This document shows positions 52,729 to 61,974 of a stretch of 64,000 bases of DNA, piece by piece. Positions within the stretch are counted from its first letter, which is position 1. Each line of letters starts with the position of its first letter. This DNA comes from Plumapathes pennacea. Its lineage: Eukaryota; Cnidaria; Anthozoa; Antipatharia; Myriopathidae. The stretch lies in the NCBI GenBank assembly GCA_964036295.1, contig OZ038467.1, positions 6,441,001-6,505,000 of the forward strand, in the 5' to 3' direction. The notes under the pieces are model-generated. The model was given only the letters and a program-made list of their open reading frames with translations. It ran no database searches and was not told the DNA's origin. The translations under genes and the position numbers were made by a program.

Positions 52729-53608
52729 CGCTCGGTTCTGAAAACCCTTATCCCTTTTCAGACCAAAATATACGATTTTTCCACCCTCTTTCAGACCTGT
52801 TTACAATTTTTTGTCCTATTCAGCCCTGTATCCCAAAGCGTACTACTCTGTTTCAAACAAGAAGCAAAATCGATATCGTATTTCAGACTAAAATGCTTGG
52901 AATTTAATATTAAAATATTGACAAAAATACTGCATATCGGAAGAAAGTTTCTTCATTAGCCCGAGGTTTCCGCTGTCATCTTCGCCTGTTTGCTTGAGGG
53001 TTCTAGAGCTTAAGACCCGTCAACCGGCCTCCAATCCTTAAGCGCTATCTCCGATCACACCCACAGATGGCGAAGCTAAAACCATCACAGACGGCATCAT
53101 AGACGAGATGAAAGTTATATCGACCACTCTGTCGGTATTGGCTGGTATATTTTACGGTGTTCTGACATCGAACCTGAACCACCAACTCCCAAATTACGAC
53201 ACAGGAACGAAGCTGTTACAGGATAACTGCACTGTGGGCATACACACATGCGGTACTTACCGGATCCTCAAGTTTTCTTACATCGCCGCAGCATCCAGTG
53301 GAGTAACACTGCTTTTTTGCACAGCTTTGGTGGCCTACTTAGCGACTGCTGCTTGCAAGAAACACCGAGTTTTGAAGCCGGGTTCTACGGAGCAGCTGCT
53401 GTCTTTTGCCCAGATGTGGAAGAGAAATTGCTTGGTTGCTGGATTTTTGGGCATGGTTCTTTCGTTCGGTGCAGAGAGCTTGGTTTTGTACATGAACCAC
53501 TCGGATAATGTACTGACCATGTTCTGTTTTGTTGTCCCTGTTAGCCTGATTTTTGGGTTAAGTTTGATGTTCATCACAAGTTACGATTTCTGTCCAAAGT
53601 CTGATTAA
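52255..53608 (+). CDS. Four-pass membrane protein, unknown function
   Basis: Not recognised. Exon 1 52255-52300 (MLEDNSEDSQALTSN) ends at a GTAGGT donor; exon 2 53067-53608 follows a CCCACAG acceptor. The join is in phase (N-D-G-E-A-K) and yields 195 residues. Without exon 1 the ATG at 53108 would give 166. Four hydrophobic helices: about VISTTLSVLAGIFYGVL; FSYIAAASSGVTLLFCTALV; CLVAGFLGMVLSFGAESLVL; MFCFVVPVSLIFGLSLMFIT. A short Cys-containing loop (DNCTVGIHTCGTYR) separates helices 1 and 2, with an N-glycosylation sequon NCT and a second NHS between helices 3 and 4, consistent with those loops being extracellular. Tetraspan topology, but no tetraspanin CCG or claudin W-GLW-C-C motif is present. 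Confidence 0.6.
52695..52723. repeat. (GA)n microsatellite
   Basis: About 14 GA units in the intron of the four-pass membrane gene. Confidence 0.95.
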
Positions 53609-54857
53609 TTTGATTCATTGTGGTCAGGGGCGTAGGCCCTTTCATTTCCAAGCTCAGAATACAAATTCTCCCAGCCACAAAGTTAGAGAATGTATGAGTG
53701 ACGAAATGAGAATTAATATTTCAGTCAGCTTTCATTTGAGCAAAGTATCAAATGCAAAGTTCTTTTGGTTAACAATAGAATTTTACGATAGAAAAATAAG
53801 ATTATACAGGCTGAAGTAATAATACAAAAGATATGTCACTGAATCGAACTCTAAGGTCAATCCAGACAACTAATATTACATTATGTAAAATAAAAAAAAA
53901 ACAAAAAAAACAAAAAAAAACAGAAAAGTACAAAATGTATAAAAATTATCATCAAAGTTTACTTCTAACACTATAATTTAGTCGATGATCACAGTCTTCA
54001 TTGCAAAGTAATCAATCTAACGAAATAATCGTCAGGTTTCATGAATCATACAATTTTAACTTCAATTAAAACTTCTTGTCGAGCATTAATTTTTCACAAA
54101 GAAGTCTTCCGCAACATATCTGATGTTGGACTTTAGTTACAACAACATCACGAGGGTCAGTCGCTTGCGGTACAAAATAAAGCTGTTTTGCGACTTGCGT
54201 TTCCATCTCTGGTTTGGGAAAATACTTAGAGAAAAGCGTGCAAATAAACACACAAGCATTGATTTTAGTCAAGCACCTTAAAGAGGTGCCAAGCAGCCTG
54301 CAATTCAGGCGTTCCCAGTGTCCCACTCGTTCCGCGCGAATTTTCGTTCGGGAGTAGGAATGGGGCAAAGCAAAAGCTACGGAGGGAAAGGTGGAGTGGA
54401 GGGAACCTGCCCTCCTTCCCCATCCCCACTTCCCTCCCGCCTCCGCAGCTTTAGCCTCACCCAATTCCAACTCCGTAACGAAAAAAGAACGGGAATTGAA
54501 CTCGTCTAAGACGCACGGGAACGACTGGCTAGGTGCCATGAAACAGTTTTGTTGACAAGAATTTCAATTTAAGGCTTTTGCATGTACTCCAGCTTAAATA
54601 GACATTAATCCAGCTATGACTGCGGTATCGAAACTCAGCAATAATTTAAAAGGTAGTACTCGATGGAAGTGGACTCGTAAATAAAGAATGTTCAGTTAAT
54701 ATCATCCGTGCATTTAAAATTCCAAAGAAGTAATTAAAACATTTTACCATTTTATCATTTTAACATTTTGTTAAAGCACAAACAACTAAAAAACTATACC
54801 TCGCCCCCAATAGCGAACGTCCCAAGATCTGAATTACAAGCGCAATACTGTTCAGCT
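53609..54857. other. Intergenic between convergent genes
   Basis: A family G fragment (53640-53770: AAATTCTCCCAGCC, GAATGTATGAGTGACGAAAT) and a purine-rich stretch at 54350-54410. A 157-residue antisense frame at 54066-54539 has no recognisable domain and is not supported. Confidence 0.45.
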
Positions 54858-57800
54858 TTATAATGCATCACCTTGACGTTTTAAAGGAGTCACATCTTCC
54901 CCAATTAGGACAAAAGGAGCCCAGAAGCAGGGATGGCTGAACATCTCGTCTTTTCTCACGGCATTCATGGCTATATTAAGGGCTTCGTTTGCACTTTTCC
55001 CACACCTCAAGTTCTCGTAAAAATGAGCCATAAACAACAAAGTGGCGCCATCGTCAACCTCCCATAGTGTTACAAGAACTGCGCGAGCTCCAGCGCCGAG
55101 AAATGCACGAGCGATGCCGATTACACCCTCTGTTCTGACTTCACCACGACCGCTGTGACAGCAACTAAGAACGACCAGATTTGCCTTTATACGTTTACCT
55201 TCGAGATCGGAAATTTTCAGCATAATATCTTCAAGATTGTTTATGCTAGTTCCAGAACGTGGGGCAAGCAAGATCTCTCCCCTCTTTGCATTTCCGTGAG
55301 CAGCAATGTGAATCAAACTGGCACTTTCAACTTCTTGAAGGAATCTCTTTTTGGTCGCTCTTTTGCCCACGAATGGCTTCACTTTGAGCACCTTTCCGAC
55401 CATCTTGACTTCTGTTAGTGCGCATGGTAGCCTTGGCGCAGTAAATATCTGGTCACCCCTCTTGACTCTGCCGATATCTGGGTCCCCCAGTACTAAGGGT
55501 CTTCCTTGGCCTGCTGGTTCATCTGGGCGCTCTCTGATCATCTTTGCTGTTGTCAATGATGGAATCAGTCTCACTTGTAAGGATTCCGCCACGTAGTGCC
55601 CGTTTTTATCCAATAGAGCGGAAAATGGAACCAGAGCGAGTGCACCTTCCGGAACGATGATTGCTTGCGACCCTACCACGTATTGTCGCACAGGCTCCAG
55701 AAGGATATGGTACAAAACTTTAAGCAGACGGTTTAGCATTGGCTCTTCCGACTCTTCAGGTTTGCCAGGATCCTCTATTTGGTCTGTACGCACTGAGATT
55801 GTCGTCTTGGTTATTTCCTGTTCGTTCTTAGGTTCACGAAATGAGACCCTTGACTGAGAGACAACTGGTTTTGCAAAAGCGAAATCTACCGGCAATGCGT
55901 CACCAGTTAACACAAAGTTTGCTATCTTCTTAGTGGATTTTGACACTTCTTCTGGGTAGAGAAACGATAGTGAGCGGTCTTCGCATGTCACAGCCCTTCC
56001 TGGTGGGGCTTTCATCAAATCTATAGCCTTGTCAAGCAGCAACTTAATTGAATTTTCAGAAGGAAGTGAGCAACGTTTCGTGAAATACACCTTCGAATGT
56101 TGTGACACTTCAATACGATGTTTGTGGAACATTACGTCTCCATTTGGCTGGATGACCCACTGGCTAATATCAAAACCTAACGAAAAGTAAACGACTGTTT
56201 TTCCCAGAGTCTTGACCAATTTAACGATTTCGTGGAGGTCTGAAAACTTGGCTTCAGAGACAAATGCAAGCATAAGGTTCGCCAATGCTCTTGAGCGCCC
56301 TTTTTCGGCAACAATAAGAGCTTCACCTCTTTTCCTTTGAGCCAAAAGATTACGAACAAATAACATAAAATTAAACTTAAATGTATCGATGATAGAAACT
56401 CTATCTTCATCCCTCTTTGGGACATTCTGAAACATTTCCTCGGAACAGTCTGCACTTTTCCTTAAATTAGTTTCAGCCTCGCAGTACTGGCCAAGAGAAA
56501 CATAACAACCTCCCAGGTCGCCGTAAGCCGTTCCTTCACCATTCTTGTCCCCGATCTCTTTTGCGATAGTTAAGCTCATTTCCAAATACTTAATGGCCTT
56601 GTTGTACTGGCCGAGAGAAGCATAACAGCCTCCAAGGCTGCAATAAGCTCTTCCTTCATATTTCTTGTCCGCAATCTCTTTTGCGAAAGCAAGGCCCATT
56701 TCATTATATTTAATAGCCTTGTGGTACTGGCCAAGATCAGCATAACAACTTCCAAGATTACCATAAGCTCTTCCCTCACTGTTCTTGTCCCCAATCAGTT
56801 TTGCGATAGATAAGCCCAATTCCTGATACTTAGTGGCTTTGTCCGACTGGCCGAGAAAAGCATAACAAACTCCAAGATTTCCATAAGCTCTTCCTTCGCT
56901 ATTCTTATCCCGAACCCCTTTCACGATAGTTAGGTGCATTTCCTGATACTTAATGGCCTTGCTGTACTGGCCAAGATTAGCATAACAACCTCCAAGATTG
57001 CCATAAGCTCTCCCCTCACTCTTCTTGTCCCCAATCTCTTTTGCGATAGTTAGGCTCATTTCCTGATACTGAATGGCCTTGTCCAACTGGCCAAGATTAG
57101 CATAACAACCTCCAAGGTTGGCATAAGCTGCTCCTTCGCCATTCTTGTTCATAATCTCTTTTGCCATATCTAGGCTTTTTTCTTGATATTTAATGGCCTT
57201 TTCATATTGGCTAAGAAAAGCATAACAAATTCCAAGGTTGCCATAAACCGTTCCTTCATTACTCTTGTCCCCAATCTCTTTCGCTATAGCTAGGTGCATT
57301 TCCTGATACTTAATGGCCTTCTCCAACTTGCCGAGATGAGCATAACAAACCCCAAGGTTTCCATAAACTGTTCCTTCACAGTTCTTGTCCGCTATCCCTT
57401 TTGCGATAGTTAAGCTCATTTTCTGATACTTAATGGCCTTGCCGTACTGGCCGAGCTTAGCATAACAAACTCCAAGGTTACCATAGACTGCTCCTTCGCC
57501 ATTCTTGTCCCCAATCTCTTTTGCGAAAGTTAGGCTCATTTCCTGATACTTAATAGCCCTACCGTACTGGCCAAGACTATCATAACAACCTCCAAGGTTG
57601 GCATAAGCTCTTCCTTCAATCTTCTTGTACCCAATATCTTTTGCGATAGTTAGGCTTATTTCCTGACATGTAATGGCCTTGTCGTATTGGCTGAAGAAAC
57701 CATAACAACTTCCAAGGTTGCCATAAGCTGTTGCTTTACTCATCTTGTCCCCAATCTCTTTCGCTATAGCTAGGTGCATTTCCTGATACTTAGTGGCCTT

Positions 57801-59099
57801 CTCCAACTTGCCGAGATAAGCATGACAAACGCCAAGGTTTCCATAAGCTGTTCCTTCACAATTCTTGTCCCCAATCTCTTTTGCGATAGTTAAGCTCATT
57901 TTCTGATACTTAATAGCCTTGTCGTACTGACCGAGATTAGTATAACAAACTCCAAGGTTACCATAGACTGCTCCTTCGCCATTCTTGTCCTCAATCTCTT
58001 TTGCGATAGCTAAGCCCGTTTCCTGATACTTAATAGCCTTGTTGTACTGGCCAAGATTAATATAACAACCTCCAAGGTTGGCATAAGCTCTTCCTTCAAT
58101 CTTCTTGTCCCCAATCTCTTTAGCAATAGTTAGGCTTATTTCCTGATCCTTTATAGCCTTGTCGTACTGACCGAGATAAGAATAACAAACTCCAAGGTTG
58201 CCATAAGCTCTTCCTTCACTTTTCTCGTCCTTAATCTCTTTTGCGATAGTTAAACTCATTTCCTGATACTTAATAGCCTTGTCGTACTGACCGAAATAAG
58301 CATAACAAACTCCAAGGTCGCCATAAGCCGTTCCTTCTCCATTTCTGTCCCCAATCTCTTTTGCGATAGTTAGGCCCATTTCCTGATACCTAATGGCCTT
58401 GTCGTACTGGCAAAGAGAAGCATAACAACCTCCAAGGTTGCCACAAACCGTTCCTTCTCCTTTCCTGTCTCCAATCTCTTTTCTGATAGTTAAGAGCATT
58501 TCCTGATACCTTATGGCATTGTCGTACTGGCCGAGAGAAGCATAATAACATCCAAGGTTTCCATAAGCTCTTTCTTCCCCCTTCTTGTCCGCAATCTCTT
58601 TTGCGTTAGTTAGGCTCATTTCCTGATACTGAATGGCCTTGTCGTACTGGCCGAGCTTAGCATAACAACGTCCAAGGTTACAATAAGCTATTCCTTCGCC
58701 ATTCATGTTCCCAATATATTTTGCGATAGTTAGGCTCATCTCATGATACTTGATAGCCTTGCCGTACTGGTCGAGAGAAGCATAAAAAGCTCCAAGGTTG
58801 CCATAAGCTGTTCCTTCACCCTTCTTGTCTCCAATTTCTTTCGCGATAGTTAGGCACATTTCCTGATACTTTACAGCCTTGTCGTACTGGCCGAGAAAAG
58901 CATAACAACCTCCAAGGTTTTCACAACATTTTCCTTCATTGTTTTTGTCTCCAATCTCTTTGGCAATAGTTAGGAGCATTTCGTGACATCTAATGGCCTT
59001 GTGGTACTGGCCGAGAGAGGCATAACAACCTCCAAGGCTGCCATACGTTTTTCTGTTACCTATGCTGTCCCCAATCTCTTTTGCGTTATTTAGGCTCAT
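54858..59099 (-). CDS. TPR-CHAT protein (22 TPRs plus CHAT protease-like domain), intronless
   Basis: A single 1,413-residue frame. Residues 1 to about 890 are 22 tandem 40-residue TPRs of the GPSM2/TTC28-like type (core YGNLGVCYAxLGQYDKAIKY then QEMSLTIAKEIGDKNGEGT). A linker of about 200 residues follows. Residues 1200-1413 form a CHAT domain, a caspase-like fold: LPCALTEVKMVGK, LIHIAAHGNAKRG with candidate catalytic His1268, and NLVVLSCCHSGRGEV with candidate catalytic Cys1314, then GVIGIARAFLGAGARAVLVT and LWEVDD. Both catalytic residues are present. CHAT proteins in bacteria act as proteases, often in defence; animal TPR-CHAT proteins are mostly uncharacterised. No introns although neighbours are intron-rich. 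Decayed TPR sequence continues upstream of the ATG, so the true N-terminus may be lost or spliced. Confidence 0.88.
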   Translation of the reverse strand: MSLNNAKEIGDSIGNRKTYGSLGGCYASLGQYHKAIRCHEMLLTIAKEIGDKNNEGKCCENLGGCYAFLGQYDKAVKYQEMCLTIAKEIGDKKGEGTAYGNLGAFYASLDQYGKAIKYHEMSLTIAKYIGNMNGEGIAYCNLGRCYAKLGQYDKAIQYQEMSLTNAKEIADKKGEERAYGNLGCYYASLGQYDNAIRYQEMLLTIRKEIGDRKGEGTVCGNLGGCYASLCQYDKAIRYQEMGLTIAKEIGDRNGEGTAYGDLGVCYAYFGQYDKAIKYQEMSLTIAKEIKDEKSEGRAYGNLGVCYSYLGQYDKAIKDQEISLTIAKEIGDKKIEGRAYANLGGCYINLGQYNKAIKYQETGLAIAKEIEDKNGEGAVYGNLGVCYTNLGQYDKAIKYQKMSLTIAKEIGDKNCEGTAYGNLGVCHAYLGKLEKATKYQEMHLAIAKEIGDKMSKATAYGNLGSCYGFFSQYDKAITCQEISLTIAKDIGYKKIEGRAYANLGGCYDSLGQYGRAIKYQEMSLTFAKEIGDKNGEGAVYGNLGVCYAKLGQYGKAIKYQKMSLTIAKGIADKNCEGTVYGNLGVCYAHLGKLEKAIKYQEMHLAIAKEIGDKSNEGTVYGNLGICYAFLSQYEKAIKYQEKSLDMAKEIMNKNGEGAAYANLGGCYANLGQLDKAIQYQEMSLTIAKEIGDKKSEGRAYGNLGGCYANLGQYSKAIKYQEMHLTIVKGVRDKNSEGRAYGNLGVCYAFLGQSDKATKYQELGLSIAKLIGDKNSEGRAYGNLGSCYADLGQYHKAIKYNEMGLAFAKEIADKKYEGRAYCSLGGCYASLGQYNKAIKYLEMSLTIAKEIGDKNGEGTAYGDLGGCYVSLGQYCEAETNLRKSADCSEEMFQNVPKRDEDRVSIIDTFKFNFMLFVRNLLAQRKRGEALIVAEKGRSRALANLMLAFVSEAKFSDLHEIVKLVKTLGKTVVYFSLGFDISQWVIQPNGDVMFHKHRIEVSQHSKVYFTKRCSLPSENSIKLLLDKAIDLMKAPPGRAVTCEDRSLSFLYPEEVSKSTKKIANFVLTGDALPVDFAFAKPVVSQSRVSFREPKNEQEITKTTISVRTDQIEDPGKPEESEEPMLNRLLKVLYHILLEPVRQYVVGSQAIIVPEGALALVPFSALLDKNGHYVAESLQVRLIPSLTTAKMIRERPDEPAGQGRPLVLGDPDIGRVKRGDQIFTAPRLPCALTEVKMVGKVLKVKPFVGKRATKKRFLQEVESASLIHIAAHGNAKRGEILLAPRSGTSINNLEDIMLKISDLEGKRIKANLVVLSCCHSGRGEVRTEGVIGIARAFLGAGARAVLVTLWEVDDGATLLFMAHFYENLRCGKSANEALNIAMNAVRKDEMFSHPCFWAPFVLIGEDVTPLKRQGDAL

Positions 59100-59290
59100 T
59101 TCCTAATACTGTACTTTATGACCTTGTCTTAATGGCCGATAAAAGCACAACAACTACTATGGGTTGCCAGAATTTTTTTTCACTATTCTTGTCTTCGATC
59201 TTTGATAGTTCGGCGTATTTCCTGACACTTGATAAACTTGTCGTGCTGTCCGAGATTAGTATCACAAACTCCAAGGATTAAAGGTTCTGT
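59100..59290 (-). pseudogene. Decayed TPR units upstream of the TPR-CHAT ATG
   Basis: Minus-strand sequence still reads as TPR in broken frames: GVCDTNLGQHDKFIKCQEIR near 59215-59275, and GGCCATTAAGACAAGGTCAT aligned to the LGQYDKAIKY codons just before the ATG, followed by an in-frame TAG where repeats have CAG. At least one and a half 120-bp units are disrupted by stop codons and indels. The annotated start ATG corresponds to the Met of QEMSL inside a repeat. Confidence 0.7.
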
Positions 59291-59417
59291 TGATAGACAA
59301 AAATGAATAAAAGACTTCAGAAAATTAGAAGTACATGAAGTATATTCTATAGTACATCGTTTTCACCCTCCTTTTGTTCCTTACATTGACTTTGAAAACT
59401 ATGCACTTTCTGTAAAC

Positions 59418-59676
59418 TACAATCCTGGCCAAAAGTATGTGGGACACTCTGAAAAAATGCTATTTTTTAACATTGCTCTCTTTTTAACAACGAAAGCGGC
59501 TCCTTTTCCGAAAGTTAACCCTCCCCCCTTCTCCCCAATACAATTTTGCATAAAGGGAGTGCACTTTGAGCACACTCAGTCAACATTGTCAGGGGAGAGG
59601 GGGGCGGGAAGAGGGAAGGTGACATAATTTCTAGAAAAAAAAACTAAGTGTCCCACGACTTTTGGCCAGGATTGTA
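59418..59676. mobile_element. Tc1/mariner-like miniature element
   Basis: Left end TACAATCCTGGCCAAAAGTA-TGTGGGACACT and right end AAGTGTCCCACGACTTTTGG-CCAGGATTGTA are near-perfect inverted repeats of about 30 bp, bounded by TA on both sides (the superfamily target). 259 bp, non-coding. About 320 bp upstream of the TPR-CHAT ATG. Confidence 0.85.
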
Positions 59677-61918
59677 GGCCAAATCGAGTTTTAATCTGGA
59701 AATGACCTCACTATCTGTTCATGGAAAGATAATATAACGAAACTTTTATTCCCGTTGATCAAAAACGAAACAGTTTTATAGAAACCGGATCAGCTAAGCC
59801 ACAGCGTATTGAGAAAGTTAGCTTTACTAATCAGTCAGAATATCACACGAGCAAAATAGAAAAGATGGACACCATCAGTATGGAAAGTTCAAAACCTACG
59901 TATTGTGGTTCATCACAGATTAAGGGCAACAGCCAACAGCGCGGCATAACAGCGCCAACTGGCTCCTCTTGTCCTTTACGTCCGTAAGATCGACAAACGA
60001 TGCAGAGATTTTTAGAGTAGGCCAGTTCGAAATGATAAACGTTCTGGAGTTCGAAACCAACAAAACAGGAGTTCTATTTTCTAACAGAAACATCTGCAAC
60101 TCATAATTCTGAAAGTTTTCAATACAAGCCACAAACCTCTGTGGAAAAACGTCGAAAAAAAAAAGAATCTTACAAAGATCTTTGGCCGCATTTTATTACT
60201 TCGTTGCTGTTGTTTTCTGTACGACACGCAGCGTCACATATATAGAGTATATTACACGTCGGCGCGATGATATGAATTTTATTTTCGAGTGGTAAAAACA
60301 ATATTTTACGAACGAGCGCTGCGCGAGTGAGTAAAAGTATTGTTTTACCACGGGAAAATGTAATCCATATCTTCAAAACGCTGTGCAATTTTCTTTTTAT
60401 TATATAGACACGAGTATTTTATGAGAAAATGCAAAAACAATCGTGCAAAAGTGGGAAAAGATGCCATCGATGTGGAAAATACGCCACTCGGGTCCCGGAT
60501 GTAGTTTCGTGTGGATTTTACGCACGGTATATTTTCCAGGAAATCACTTGTGTCTATATAATAGGATAGGGCTCGATACTTTGCGAAAAGAATTTCAGAA
60601 TCTAAATCGGGGAATTCCTGTATGTCATAGTCAGGACAATCGAAACGAAACATGTTTTCCATGCTGTCGTGAGTTTCAGAGCCGAGTATAAACAGGATGC
60701 TTAGTTCCTCACTGAAACTTGTGAAAATCAAAGACTGCGTTTTTGAAGCTATTCACATTCCTATACAAACCTTTTTGTTGTTGAAAGTTCGACATTCGGC
60801 ATACCGAGAACTACGTGGCCCACAAAGGCAATGCAAAAATATTCATTTCAGTACAAATAAGTCTGTACAAACATATTTCATATTCCATCAGTACAAAGAA
60901 GGGTTAAAGGAAAATATACGTCAGTACAAAATTATATTTCCCAATACAAAGTGAGTATTCGTGTTCGTATCTCGTTTACGAGCTTTTGTCCATTTTGGAC
61001 CTAACTCCATCTATTGCAAGGCTGCTTGAGCGCCCAAATGTTACAAAATATTTTAAAAGGATCAATATCAGTAAAAGGAGGGTGGCAGGGGAATTCGATA
61101 AGATTAAATACAATTTCTAAAAATCGTCAGTTCCATGGAACTGTGTTTCCAGGAAGTGTCCACATAAAGCGACACCTAAATATCAAAAGGAGCATAATAA
61201 AGCTTGGTGTACCTTTCGAAGAAATTGAGTGGGGTGAAGGACTTACCTCTTTTCCCTCTTTCTGCGTCCGACTTTTATTTTCTTTCGCTGTCAAGAGCAA
61301 TAATTAAACATAAGAACTTAAGAAAGCAAAACAATGATTTTTTAAGGCTGATTTATCTGCAAGAGAGTGTTAAAACGAGAATAAGAAAGAAAAACTCAAA
61401 CATGTTCTACCCACCTGTAATAGCGCGGCTTTAGACCGACTGTCCAAAATGAATGCTTTGGTTTTCTGATTGCTTTACTTTCTTTGACTGCTTAACACGT
61501 TTTAGAACATTAGTCCGGCTGTTCAAGAGCAAAAGCGGAACAAACTGCAAACCGCAATTTGCTTGATGTCCGGTAGATCACAGCAATGAAACCAAGTTGA
61601 ATTTATAATGCATACATGTACAGATCCACTGCGAAGTGGTTAACCAGTCTTCTCGCCAATTTTTTGAGACAGCATTTCATTCGTTTCTTGTGATTGGCTG
61701 CAGTTGCGATGGCTACGTCACAGAAAGGTTTATTGTGATTGGCTACGAGCAGCAGTATGATGTTTACAGTAATGGGGGTTGTTGCTGGCACAAATGTCCA
61801 CTGAATAGAGAGTGTCCACTAACACCAGGCCGCATATACGGGTTTCACCGTATTTTCAAGTGTATACGATCCAATGAAAACGAATGCGAACCAAAGGACG
61901 AAGGCGTTTTATGATAGC
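59677..61918. other. Intergenic between TPR-CHAT and pescadillo
   Basis: Contains family K copy 60230-60565. A 45-residue open stretch (SETHDSMENMFRFDCPDY) runs into that element at 60550-60731 and is probably spurious or a remnant. GATTGGCT and CCAATC boxes occur at 61690-61745. No gene supported. Confidence 0.45.
60230..60565. mobile_element. Family K element, copy 1
   Basis: Contains TTTTCGAGTGGTAAAAACAA, GAACGAGCGCTGCGCGAGTG, TTTTTATTATATAGACACGAG (split), GGGAAAAGATGCCATCGATG, CTCGGGTCCCGGATGTAGTT and TATATTTTCCAGGAAATCAC, ending GTGTCTATATAATA. TATATAGACACGAG and its complement recur inside and at the end, giving internal inverted repeats. About 335 bp, non-coding. The inverted second copy lies at 62113-62460. 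Confidence 0.7.
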
Positions 61919-61924
61919 TTTATT
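61919..61924 (-). terminator. Candidate poly(A) signal for pescadillo
   Basis: AATAAA on the minus strand about 51 nt past the pescadillo stop codon. Confidence 0.6.
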
Positions 61925-61974
61925 ATATTTGCAAGTAAAACACGCCATACAGTTCACATAAGTACCGACTACCA

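Noticed and set aside
54066-54539. 157-residue minus-strand frame
   Set aside because: Low-complexity, no recognisable domain, no splice partners; composition fits non-coding purine-rich sequence.
55155-55857. Plus-strand frames over the CHAT domain
   Set aside because: Antisense shadows of the TPR-CHAT coding sequence.
56480-59099. Regular 120-bp direct repeats resembling an array
   Set aside because: They are the codons of tandem TPRs in one open frame, not a CRISPR array or satellite DNA.
60345-60731. 128-residue minus-strand frame SETHDSMENMFRFDC
   Set aside because: More than half runs through family K repeat sequence; no family recognised.
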